Assembly: GCA_013397435.1 (NCBI GenBank)
Contig: VZRG01000344.1
Span: forward strand, 33,764-97,763
Reading direction: 5' to 3'
Length of the DNA: 64,000 nucleotides
Source: Erythrocercus mccallii
Lineage: Eukaryota; Chordata; Aves; Passeriformes; Dicruridae
In this document: in pieces, positions 32,241 through 40,612 of the stretch
Layout of the letters: each line of letters opens with the position of its first letter
How positions within the stretch are numbered: the stretch's first letter is position 1
Position numbers and translations under genes: made by a program
Notes under the pieces: model-generated
What the model was told of the DNA's origin: nothing
Databases searched by the model: none
What the model saw: only the letters and a program-made list of their open reading frames with translations

Positions 32241-32991
32241 GTAGGGTGTCCCCCGCGGGTCATCCCCCTGCAGCTCGTTCCCTTCCCTGCCGGGGGGATT
32301 CTCAGGCGCCCAAGGGTGATGCTCACCCCGGCTGTGTCCCCCCTGCCTCAGGGTTTGTCTCCCCCCCGAGGTAAAAACTCCAGGGGTTATAATCCTTTTG
32401 GATTCTCCCCCCCCGGAGTTACACTGCCCCAAATTATCCTCCCTGGATTATATCCCCTCGCAATCCCCGTCCCGCGATTATCTCCCCGCCGAGTTCTTGG
32501 ATTTATCCCCGCCCCAGATTTAACCCCATTCCGGTTTTATCACCCCCACGGGTTATAATCCCCCCAGATTATCCCCTTCCCTGAATATCCCGATTTATCA
32601 CCCCCACGGGCTATAATCCCCCCAGTTTATCCCTCTCCCTGAATTATCCCTTCCCAGATTATCCCCTTTTCCCGTGGTTATCTTCCCCACCGATTTACCT
32701 TCCTCCCCGAAACCCCCGCAGTTTATCCACCCTGGAATTCCCCCCACCCGCGGGATGATCCCCCCCCATCCCGGCTGTTTTTTCTCCCACGGGTGTCCCC
32801 CCCGTTTTTCCCCCATCCCGCAGGTCCCGTCCCCTCTCGGGCGCTGCCGTCCCTTCCCGTGTCCCCTCCGGCGGGAGGAGCCGCTGCCGGTGAGCGGGAA
32901 CGGGGCTGGGGGGTCCCGGGGGGGTCCCCAGGAGCGGGACTGACCGATGCCCCCCGCCCTTCTCCCGCAGCGACCCGCGCTGCGCCCCTGA
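32097..32991 (+). CDS. GNRH2: Progonadoliberin-2 (GnRH-II precursor), 3 coding exons
   Basis: GnRH-II is a secreted neuropeptide acting on GnRH receptors. Exon 1 (32097-32240) encodes a Leu-rich signal peptide (1-26), the decapeptide [10 protein letters not shown] (27-36) and the amidation and cleavage site GKR. The two downstream exons are inferred: 32824-32889 (22 codons, with [12 protein letters not shown] resembling the Cys-containing GAP region of fish GnRH-II precursors) and 32971-32991 (RPALRP, stop). Phases are all 0 and an AATAAA follows at 33044. The precursor would be 76 residues, shorter than human. The decapeptide assignment is certain; the GAP exons are less so. The gene sits in very GC-rich sequence between two minisatellite regions. 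Confidence 0.93.
32241..32823 (+). repeat. GNRH2 intron 1 with degenerate repeats
   Basis: Between about 32380 and 32690 the intron is a degenerate tandem array of ATTATCCCC and CCCCACGGGTTATAATCCC type units, roughly 18-22 bp long. Confidence 0.7.
32824..32889 (+). CDS. GNRH2: GNRH2 coding exon 2 (GAP segment)
   Basis: Acceptor CCCGCAG and donor GTGAGC enclose exactly 22 codons in phase 0, including two Cys residues as in non-mammalian GnRH-II GAP sequences. Inferred from splice sites and weak similarity. Confidence 0.6.
32971..32991 (+). CDS. GNRH2: GNRH2 coding exon 3 (end of GAP)
   Basis: After acceptor TCTCCCGCAG the phase-0 reading gives six codons and TGA. Its size and position before the AATAAA fit a last exon. 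Confidence 0.5.
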   Translation, partial: RPALRP

Positions 32992-33043
32992 GCGGAGCCA
33001 CCGACCCAGGCGGGAGCGAGCCGGGACCCCCCCCCCCGCGGGG

Positions 33044-33049
33044 AATAAA
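33044..33049 (+). terminator. GNRH2 polyadenylation signal
   Basis: Canonical AATAAA about 53 bases after the proposed stop, followed by a G/T-rich stretch. Confidence 0.75.
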
Positions 33050-33134
33050 GGGGCTGGGGGGGATTTGTGCTCACTGATGCTGCTGGGGGAGGCTCCTGCG
33101 TGGGGCTGTGATGGGGGCGGGCTCGTGGGAGAGG

Positions 33135-33930
33135 GGGCGTGTGTCCCGTGGGATAACGGTGTCCCTTGGGGATGACACCCCGTGTCGCGGGGTGGGGGAA
33201 AATCTGTCCCCTGGGGTGGGATTCGTGTCCCGAGGGGGGGCTCTGTCCCTTGGGGGGTGTCTGATGAGGGGCGGTTGTGTCCCCTGGGGATACCGTGTCC
33301 CGTGGGAGCTGTGCTGGTCCTTGGGACAGTGCTCGGGAATTCGTGTCCCCTGGAGAGGGGGTGTCCCATGTGAGGGGGTTGTGTCTTTTGGGGGGCCGTG
33401 TCTTTTGGGGGGCCGTGTCTTTTGGGATGCCGTGTCTTTTGGGATGCCGTGTCTTTTGGGGGGCCGTATCTCGTGGGTGGCTGTTCCCTGGAGGGATTCC
33501 CTGTTCCTTAGGGTTCTGCGCCCCGTGTCCCGTTCCGTGAGGGTGTCACTTTCATGAGAGGGTGTCTCTGCCCCATGCGTGTCCGTGTCCCGTGGGAGTG
33601 TCCGTGCCCCATGGATGTCCCTGCCCCACGGATGTCCCTGTCCCGTGCAGGGTGTCCCTTCCCCACGGATGTCCCTGCCCCATGGATGTCCCTGTCCCGC
33701 GCAAGGTGTCCCTGCCCCATGGATGTCCCTGTCCCGTGCAGGGTGTCCCTATCCCACGGATGTCCCTGTCCCGTGCAAGGTGTCCCTGTCCCGTGCAGGG
33801 TGTCCCTTCCCCACGGATGTCCCTGCCCCACGGATGTCCCTGCCCCATGGATGTCCCTGTCCCGTGGATGTCCCTGTCCCGTGCAGGGTGTCCCTGTCCC
33901 GTGCAGGGTGTCCCTTCCCCACGCATGGCT
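33135..33930. repeat. GC-rich minisatellites between GNRH2 and MRPS26
   Basis: The left half (to about 33560) is a degenerate array of GTGTCCCTTGGGG-type units. The right half (33566-33930) is a clearer array of GATGTCCCTGCCCCACG-type units, about 18 bp in period. Long open frames here on both strands are repeat artefacts. Confidence 0.9.
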
Positions 33931-34029
33931 GTATCCGTGTCCCTGTCCCCTCCCTTCCCGGACTCCATTTCCCATCAGGCCCCGCTCCCTCCTCCCATCC
34001 CGTGGCGCCGCGCGCGAGGGTCTGCCCCG

Positions 34030-34037
34030 TGACGTCA
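34030..34037 (+). promoter_or_regulatory. CRE palindrome TGACGTCA before MRPS26
   Basis: A perfect CREB/ATF site lies 14 bp upstream of the MRPS26 ATG in CpG-rich sequence without a TATA box, typical of a housekeeping promoter. Confidence 0.6.
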
Positions 34038-34050
34038 CTCGGGCGCCGCC

Positions 34051-34313
34051 ATGCTGCCGGCGCTGAGGCGCTGCCGCCCGGGGCCCGTCTCGCTCCCGGC
34101 CTTGGCGGCCGCGCTGGGACCCGGTCCCGTCCCGGGGCTCTGTCCCGGCTGGTCCCCGCGGGCGGTGCCGACGCGGGGCCGCAAGACCCGGTACGATCCC
34201 CCCGCCAAGTCCAAGGCGGGCCGGGTGAAGCTGCCGCCGCCCGTGGACCCCGAGGAGCTGCTGGTGGTGCAGGAGCGGTACCGGCAGTACCGGCTGGTGC
34301 TCAGCGCCCTCCG
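34051..34313 (+). CDS. MRPS26: MRPS26 exon 1
   Basis: From MLPALRRCRPG to LVLSALR; 87 codons plus 2 nt. Exit phase 2 at the weak donor GTACCG. Confidence 0.9.
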
Positions 34314-36313
34314 GTACCGGCACGGCCCGGGGATGGGGGTGGGATTGTGGGGCAGGTCAGGGTCGGGCTGTGGCGATAGGGGCTTCTGTGGGACAGAGCA
34401 CTGTTGGGGGGCTGGAGCTGGGGGCCTGCTGTGGGGCAGGGGAAGGTTGGGGTCGGCTGTGGCTCTGGGTAAGGGGGCTGGGTAAGGTGCTGGGGGCTGA
34501 TGTGGAACAAGAGAGGGTTGGTGGTTGGGTGTGGGACTGGCTGTGGGAGGCTGGCTCTGGGGCTGTGAGGCAGAGGAGTGTCGGGTTCGGGGCCATTTGG
34601 GGCTGCTGTGGGGCAGGGGAGGGTTGGGTCTGGGGCATTTTCTACCAGGAGCAGGTAAATCCTGGGACACTGCGGGGTAGGAAAAGGTGGTGGGACTGCA
34701 CTGCTGTAGGAAGGGGTGGTGGATCTTGGACTGATGTGTGGCAGAGGAGGGTCAGGGTGGTGGGACCAGGACCACTGCGGGACAGGGCGGTGGGGCTGGC
34801 TCTGTTCTGGGGCACTCTGGGGAGAACTCGCTCTGCTCCCAGCCCCGGGCAGGAGCTCAGTGCCCTCCCCTCCTCCTGACAGCGCGGAGTTCAGGGCCGA
34901 GGTGCTGCAGAAGAAGCGGGAGGAGCGCCTGGCTGCCGAGGGCTCCGTGGAGGAGCTGGAGGAGCACCGGCGGCTGATGGCCTGGAATGACGAGGAGAAC
35001 GCCCGGCAGCAGGCACGCAGGTCAGCACGGCTCCTGCGGGGCCGGCGAGGCACTGCCCTGCCTGGCTGTGACTTCTCAGGCAGAACTGAGCTCAGTTAGA
35101 GGCTGGTCTGATATTTACAGAGAAGCTTGGGCAGGGTCGCTCAGGGCTGGGTTAGGATCTGCTTCATGGGCGGGCCCAGAGGCTGGTGGGGAACGGTCAC
35201 ATCCCGTCACCAGTGGTGTCCCCAGGGGTCAGGGCTGGGCCCGGTCCTGTTTGATGTCTTTGCTGATGATCTGGGTGAGGGGATCGAGTTCACCATCAGC
35301 AGATTTGCAGATGACACTGAGCTGGCTGTGAGTGTGGGTCTGCTGCTGGCAGGAGGGCTCTGCACAGGCTGGATCAGGGGCTGAATCCAAGGATATGAGG
35401 TTTAACAAGTCCAAGTTTAGGAGAATATTGAGATCCTGGAGTATGTCCAGGGAAAGGCAACAAAGCTGGGGAAGGGTCTGGAACACAAGTCCTGGTAGGA
35501 GCAGCTGGGAGGGCTCAGCCTGGGCAAAAGGAGGCTCGAGGAAGACCTTGTCACTCTCCACAACTCCCTGACAGGAGGGTGCAGCCAGGATGGGTCAGGA
35601 TCTGCTCCCTGCGAGCAGAGGACAAGAGGACGCAGCCTTTTCCACCCTGATTGATTCTGTGATTCTGGGCAAACCTCACCTTTTTAAATAAATCTGTCTG
35701 TGCAGCTGTCGTGGTTCCTGTGCCTTTTGCTGCTGAGGGCCAAGTCAAGGTGCTCTGGGCAGCCTCCTGCTCTCCTGGGGGTGGATGTGTCACCTCATCC
35801 CTCAGATTTTCCTTTCTGTCTGGCAGAGAGGAGAGAGTCAGGAAAGAAGAGGAGGAGCAGAAGAGGAGGAGGTTAGAGATTGCGGAGAAACAGGCCAGGA
35901 AAATGGAGGCTTTCGTGGAGGAGAAGGAGAAGGAGGTTCTCCAGCTGCAGGTAAGAGCAGCTGGTGCCTCCTGGGAACCAGGCTGTCAGAATTCCCTGCC
36001 AGGGAGCCATGTGGAAGCCGTGGGCTTGTTTTCCACAGATTTTTCAGTTGGTAGCTGGCAGCACAAGCGTCAGCACCTTCCAGGGGTGTTGACAGCGCGT
36101 GGATGGGAGAGAGATTGAGCCAGAGCTCTGGGAGCAGGGTGGGATAATCCTGAGGGGGATAATCCCTGTCCTGTGGTTCAGGAGGAAGCCAAAAACTTCA
36201 TCACCCCTGAGAACCTGGAGGCACGGATCGAGGAGTGCCTGGACAACCCACGGAACTACAACTTCGCCATCGACAAGGACGGGCGGATCGTCAAGCGCAC
36301 GGTGCTGTCATAG
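34051..36313 (+). CDS. MRPS26: Mitochondrial ribosomal protein mS26, 4 exons
   Basis: MRPS26 is a small-subunit component of the mitochondrial ribosome. Exons 34051-34313, 34883-35020, 35827-35950 and 36182-36313 total 657 nt and give 218 residues (human 205). Landmarks shared with human are TRGRKTRYDPPAKSK near the N-terminus, ERYRQYRLVLSALR, HRRLMAWNDEEN, a long charged helical middle, EKEVLQLQ at the end of exon 3 and KNFITPENLEARIEECLDNP in exon 4. The first ~40 residues are Arg/Pro-rich, as expected for a mitochondrial presequence. The exon 1 donor (GTACCG) is non-optimal but phase and homology support it. The end of exon 3 and all of exon 4 recur at 37887-37917 and 38149-38280 in a false duplication; one SNP (36290 G, 38257 A) changes Val to Ile. 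Confidence 0.95.
34883..35020 (+). CDS. MRPS26: MRPS26 exon 2
   Basis: AEFRAEVLQKKREERLAAEG through NARQQAR, charged and helical. Acceptor CTCCTGACAG, donor GTCAGC, exit phase 2. Confidence 0.93.
35105..35665 (+). mobile_element. CR1 LINE 3' fragment in MRPS26 intron 2
   Basis: It includes the end of the CR1 reverse-transcriptase region (TTTGATGTCTTTGCTGATGA) and 3' region, so it extends further 5' than most copies here. Frames are disrupted. Confidence 0.85.
35827..35950 (+). CDS. MRPS26: MRPS26 exon 3
   Basis: Glu/Arg/Lys-rich helical segment ending EKEKEVLQLQ, exit phase 0. The last 31 bases also occur at 37887-37917 beyond the single N. Confidence 0.94.
36182..36313 (+). CDS. MRPS26: MRPS26 exon 4 (copy 1)
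   Basis: EEAKNFITPENLEARIEECL through RTVLS and TAG. Identical apart from one Val/Ile difference to the second copy at 38149-38280. Confidence 0.95.
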   Translation, partial: EEAKNFITPENLEARIEECLDNPRNYNFAIDKDGRIVKRTVLS

Positions 36314-37245
36314 CAGCCCTGGCAGGGGGCTCCTGGAGGGGGCTGTGTCCAGAGGGCCCCCAGACAACACAGATCCTTCCTGTGAATGTATAAATCGACC
36401 ATACAAGTGGTGGGGAAAGGCCACAGGTCTGGCTTCCAAAGAGTTAATGCCTGCAGGAAAGGGGGTGAGGGGAAACTTGGAGGCTCCAGCAGCCTGGCTC
36501 AGCCCTGCCACTGTGCCTGTGATCCCACCTCCCACGTGTTTGGATCCCTCCTGCCTTCACACACAGCATGCGGGGAGGAGCAGGAGTGGAGGCAGAGCCT
36601 GGCTCTGAGCTCCTCGCTGTCAGCTCCTCTGGATGCTTCCAAAGGCAAAGAGGGCTGAATGAATTTGTAGGAAACACTGACCTTCCCTTTTTTTGTTACT
36701 GGGGGAAGGAACTAATTGTAATCCTGATTTCATATGTTAAACCCTTCTTTCCACATCCCTTGGTGTGGCTGAATAAGAAAATGTGTCTGAATGATGCAGG
36801 ATTTCTGGTGTCTCCTTATTCTTTCAATTTATTCGTCACCTGGAGCTGAAGGTGTAGATAAAACTGTAATGACTTTGAGTGTTCTGGGTTGTTTGGGTCT
36901 TGCAGGCTGTCAGCTTTGTCCTAAAACTTTGGTTTTGGGCTGCCCAGCGTTGACCTGGAGCTTGCTGTGGTTCAGCCAAGGCCTACAGGTCCCTCTCCCT
37001 CCCTCCCTCAGTTAATTGACCTGAAATCCTCACTTTTTACCTGCACTTTTCCCTAAAAAAGTCTTCTCCCGAGCCTGCACCTCAGCCAGGCGAGTGCACA
37101 AAACCCACAGACTTGTGTCTGAGTTGTTTTTCTGTCCAAGTTTTATTTCTAATGAAGCTCATCACTTCAGTCTGAGTCACAGCCCCCCGAAGCGGGGCTG
37201 GGACAGGGATGGATGTGGGATCCTGCGGATTCTCTCCTGGGTGGG

Positions 37246-37295
37246 CTACACAAACAGCATCTCCTGGTCACAGGATGAGTCAGTGCCACAGCCCT
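37246..37295 (-). other. OXT: Mesotocin exon 3, extra copy in false duplication
   Basis: Identical copy of 39213-39262 in the left half of duplication 1. It is separated from the rest of the gene by a second MRPS26 end, so it is unlikely to be used. Confidence 0.8.
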
Positions 37296-37885
37296 CTGAG
37301 GGGAGAGAGGGGGGAATGTGGTGTGAAACCAGGCAGCACCCACCAGGCCTCAGGGACCCCCCAAAAGAGGCCCCAGAGATCCCTGAAACAGCCCACAGGG
37401 ACACCCTAAAACAGCCCACAGGGAGCCTCTGAACCAGCCCTGAGAGATCCCTGAAACAGCCCCCAGGGAGACCCTGAAACAGCCCCCAGGGACCCCTGAA
37501 ACAGCCCCCAGGGACTCCCCAGCACTGGGATTTCATGAGCTCGTTCTCACTCCATTCTTTGATGCTTCCCAGGATTTATAGCAGGATCTCTGGTAGTTTA
37601 ATTTAGGGAGGAGAGTGGGATTTTGAGAAAAACGAATGAGAGCAGGAGGGGATGTGGGTCCTGCACTTGCTCAGCCCCCAAAATTTGCTGTCTGCTTCCC
37701 TCCTGCCCCAAACCCTCCCGGTCTCATCCCTTCCCTGGGGGTCTGCATAGATCATGGAGCATGATCTGGATACACGGATGGGACAAAGACAATCCCTTGG
37801 GTATCCTCCCCTCTCCCACTGTTCTTTAGAACCCTGAATTCCCTCCCGGCTGTGCGAGGGCTGTGTGTGACTGACGGGAATCCCG

Positions 37886-37886
37886 N
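37886..37886. other. Single-N contig join
   Basis: The only N in the area lies exactly between the two 1966-bp copies, which marks a scaffold join. Confidence 0.97.
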
Positions 37887-38148
37887 GGAGAAGGAGAAGG
37901 AGGTTCTCCAGCTGCAGGTAAGAGCAGCTGGTGCCTCCTGGGAACCAGGCTGTCAGAATTCCCTGCCAGGGAGCCATGTGGAAGCCGTGGGCTTGTTTTC
38001 CACAGATTTTTCAGTTGGTAGCTGGCAGCACAAGCGTCAGCACCTTCCAGGGGTGTTGACAGCGCGTGGATGGGAGAGAGATTGAGCCAGAGCTCTGGGA
38101 GCAGGGTGGGATAATCCTGAGGGGGATAATCCCTGTCCTGTGGTTCAG

Positions 38149-38280
38149 GAGGAAGCCAAAAACTTCATCACCCCTGAGAACCTGGAGGCACGGATCGAGG
38201 AGTGCCTGGACAACCCACGGAACTACAACTTCGCCATCGACAAGGACGGGCGGATCATCAAGCGCACGGTGCTGTCATAG
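38149..38280 (+). other. MRPS26: MRPS26 exon 4, second copy in false duplication
   Basis: It lies in the 37887-39852 segment. One non-synonymous difference (Val to Ile) separates it from 36182-36313, in keeping with allelic variation rather than a paralogue. Confidence 0.85.
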
Positions 38281-39108
38281 CAGCCCTGGCAGGGGGCTCC
38301 TGGAGGGGGCTGTGTCCAGAGGGCCCCCAGACAACACAGATCCTTCCTGTGAATGTATAAATCGACCATACAAGTGGTGGGGAAAGGCCACAGGTCTGGC
38401 TTCCAAAGAGTTAATGCCTGCAGGAAAGGGGGTGAGGGGAAACTTGGAGGCTCCAGCAGCCTGGCTCAGCCCTGCCGCTGTGCCTGTGATCCCACCTCCC
38501 ACGTGTTTGGATCCCTCCTGCCTTCACACACAGCATGCGGGGAGGAGCAGGAGTGGAGGCAGAGCCTGGCTCTGAGCTCCTCGCTGTCAGCTCCTCTGGA
38601 TGCTTCCAAAGGCAAAGAGGGCTGAATGAATTTGTAGGAAACACTGACCTTCCCTTTTTTTGTTACTGGGGGAAGGAACTAATTGTAATCCTGATTTCAT
38701 ATGTTAAACCCTCCTTTGCACATCCCTTGGTGTGGCTGAATAAGAAAATGTGTCTGAATGATGCAGGATTTCTGGTGTCTCCTTATTCTTTCAATTTATT
38801 CGTCACCTGGAGCTGAAGGTGTAGATAAAACTGTAATGACTTTGAGTGTTCTGGGTTGTTTGGGTCTTGCAGGCTGTCAGCTTTGTCCTAAAACTTTGGT
38901 TTTGGGCTGCCCAGCGTTGACCTGGAGCTTGCTGTGGTTCAGCCAAGGCCTACAGGTCCCTCTCCCTCCCTCCCTCAGTTAATTGACCTGAAATCCTCAC
39001 TTTTTACCTGCACTTTTCCCTAAAAAAGTCTTCTCCCGAGCCTGCACCTCAGCCAGGCGAGTGCACAAAACCCACAGACTTGTGTCTGAGTTGTTTTTCT
39101 GTCCAAGT

Positions 39109-39114
39109 TTTATT
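39109..39114 (-). terminator. Mesotocin polyadenylation signal
   Basis: TTTATT on the + strand reads AATAAA on the minus strand, about 100 bases after the mesotocin stop. It is repeated at 37142-37147. Confidence 0.85.
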
Positions 39115-39212
39115 TCTAATGAAGCTCATCACTTCAGTCTGAGTCACAGCCCCCCGAAGCGGGGCTGGGACAGGGATGGATGTGGGATCCTGCGGATTCT
39201 CTCCTGGGTGGG

Positions 39213-39262
39213 CTACACAAACAGCATCTCCTGGTCACAGGATGAGTCAGTGCCACAGCCCT
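39213..39262 (-). CDS. OXT: Mesotocin exon 3
   Basis: Minus-strand acceptor CCCCTCAG followed in phase 1 by EGCGTDSSCDQEMLFV and TAG, the C-terminal part of neurophysin. Confidence 0.9.
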
Positions 39263-40270
39263 CTGAGGGGAGAGAGGGGGGAATGTGGTGTGAAACCAGG
39301 CAGCACCCACCAGGCCTCAGGGACCCCCCAAAAGAGGCCCCAGAGATCCCTGAAACAGCCCACAGGGACACCCTAAAACAGCCCACAGGGAGCCTCTGAA
39401 CCAGCCCTGAGAGATCCCTGAAACAGCCCCCAGGGAGACCCTGAAACAGCCCCCAGGGACCCCTGAAACAGCCCCCAGGGACTCCCCAGCACTGGGATTT
39501 CATGAGCTCGTTCTCACTCCATTCTTTGATGCTTCCCAGGATTTATAGCAGGATCTCTGGTAGTTTAATTTAGGGAGGAGAGTGGGATTTTGAGAAAAAC
39601 GAATGAGAGCAGGAGGGGATGTGGGTCCTGCACTTGCTCAGCCCCCAAAATTTGCTGTCTGCTTCCCTCCTGCCCCAAACCCTCCCGGTCTCATCCCTTC
39701 CCTGGGGGTCTGCATAGATCATGGAGCATGATCTGAATACACGGATGGGACAAAGACAATCCCTTGGGTATCCTCCCCTCTCCCACTGTTCTTTAGAACC
39801 CTGAATTCCCTCCCGGCTGTGCGAGGGCTGTGTGTGACTGACGGGAATCCCGGCATCCCGTTCCACCCTCACCGGTGCTGCAGCAGATGCCGGGAGCGGC
39901 GCAGCTCCCTCCGGAGCCGCAGGGTTTGCGTCCCGACTCGCAGGGGATGGGTAGGAAGTTTTCCTCCTGGCAGCGCAGCGTCTCCGAGGTGCCGATGTAG
40001 CAGCCCAGCTCCTCCCCGCAGCAGATGTTGGGCCCGAAGCAGTGGCCCTTGTTCCGGGGACCGCAGGGCAGGCACTGCTCGGGGAACAGGGGGAAAGGAG
40101 GTTGGAAGAAGGGAAAGAAGGGATTTGGAGTGCTCCGAGCCAGGACCTACCTTCCTGACATCCATGTCCAGCACAGCGCGTTTGCCCCCGATGGGGCAGT
40201 TCTGGATGTAGCAAGCGGAGGAGAGAGCCAGGAGCCCCAGGAGGCAGAGGGCCAGAGCCTTGCAGGACAT
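39213..40270 (-). CDS. OXT: Mesotocin-neurophysin precursor (avian oxytocin orthologue), 3 exons
   Basis: The precursor of mesotocin, the Ile8 nonapeptide hormone of the non-mammalian neurohypophysis. Exons on the minus strand are 40270-40151, 40074-39873 and 39262-39213, giving 123 residues. Residues 1-19 are a signal peptide, 20-28 are CYIQNCPIG, 29-31 are GKR (amidation and cleavage), and the rest is neurophysin with the expected Cys pattern (CLPCGPRNKGHCFGPNICCG, CCSTG, EGCGTDSSCDQ). There is no copeptin, as expected for oxytocin-type precursors. Intron 1 is only 76 bp. A TATA box lies about 50 bp before the ATG, with a hormone response element further up. The gene converges on MRPS26 and shares orientation with vasotocin. 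Confidence 0.97.
39263..39872 (-). other. Mesotocin intron 2
   Basis: A 610-bp intron. It contains a minisatellite of CTGAAACAGCCCCCAGGGAC-type units at about 39312-39482 (repeated at 37345-37515). Confidence 0.85.
39873..40074 (-). CDS. OXT: Mesotocin exon 2 (neurophysin core)
   Basis: 202 nt encoding CLPCGPRNKGHCFGPNICCG through APGICCST, the Cys-rich core. Same length and phase as the vasotocin exon 2. Confidence 0.97.
40151..40270 (-). CDS. OXT: Mesotocin exon 1
   Basis: Forty codons: signal peptide, CYIQNCPIG, GKR and the first neurophysin residues AVLDMDVRK. Donor GTAGGT. Confidence 0.97.
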
Positions 40271-40321
40271 AGCGCCGGGACAGGGGGGATTTTTGGCTGC
40301 TCATCCCAACCACTGGCCCTG

Positions 40322-40329
40322 TATTTATA
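40322..40329 (-). promoter_or_regulatory. Mesotocin TATA box
   Basis: TATAAATA on the minus strand, 52 bp before the ATG, which puts the transcription start near 40295 with a short 5'UTR. Confidence 0.85.
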
Positions 40330-40444
40330 GTCCTGGCTCCTACTTAGGGATGCTGGCACCGGCGTCACCCGTGTTCCTTAAAAACCGCAAGGCATTGCTT
40401 CCCACAGAGGAGGGCTCGGCTAATAGCCAGAGGTCGAGGACGTG

Positions 40445-40456
40445 AGGTCAAGGACA
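40445..40456 (-). promoter_or_regulatory. Composite hormone response element in mesotocin promoter
   Basis: TGTCCTTGACCT on the minus strand (AGGTCAAGGACA on +) lies about 115 bp above the TATA box. It differs by one base from the TGACCTTGACC core of the mammalian oxytocin promoter element, which I recall lies at a similar distance. Confidence 0.55.
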
Positions 40457-40499
40457 AGGTGTTGGTTTTCTCCTCTGTGATGAGTCCGGCAGCAGTGGG

Positions 40500-40612
40500 A
40501 ACGTGTGGAGGTTGTGGATGGAGCTGGATGAACGTGTGGAGCTTGTGGATGGAGCTGGATGAACGTGTGGAGCTTGTGGATGGAGCTGGATGAACGTGTG
40601 GAGGTTGTAGAA
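40500..40612. repeat. 31-bp minisatellite upstream of mesotocin
   Basis: About 3.6 copies, with AACGTGTGG recurring at 40500, 40531, 40562 and 40593 (constant 31-bp period). It lies about 200 bp upstream of the mesotocin start. Confidence 0.93.

Larger units (their letters stand above)
35920..37885. repeat. False (haplotypic) duplication 1, left copy
   Basis: These 1966 bases match 37887-39852 at a fixed offset of 1967. I see five substitutions (36290, 36510, 36746, 36751, 37769) and no indel. The copies meet at a single N at 37886. Confidence 0.93.
37887..39852. repeat. False (haplotypic) duplication 1, right copy
   Basis: Second copy of 35920-37885. It holds the tail of MRPS26 exon 3, MRPS26 exon 4, the intergenic space and mesotocin exon 3, and continues seamlessly into mesotocin exon 2. 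Confidence 0.93.

Noticed and set aside
33508..34323. Long minus-strand open frame (271 codons) between GNRH2 and MRPS26
   Set aside because: Most of it translates an 18-bp minisatellite (DRDIHGAGTS-like repetition) and the rest is antisense to MRPS26 exon 1.
35105..35665. Possible coding exon with reverse-transcriptase-like sequence in MRPS26 intron 2
   Set aside because: It is a frame-disrupted CR1 LINE remnant, not a host gene.
37887..38280. A second MRPS26 paralogue or processed pseudogene
   Set aside because: Introns are retained, identity is near perfect and the copy begins exactly at a single N in mid exon, so an assembly overlap explains it better.
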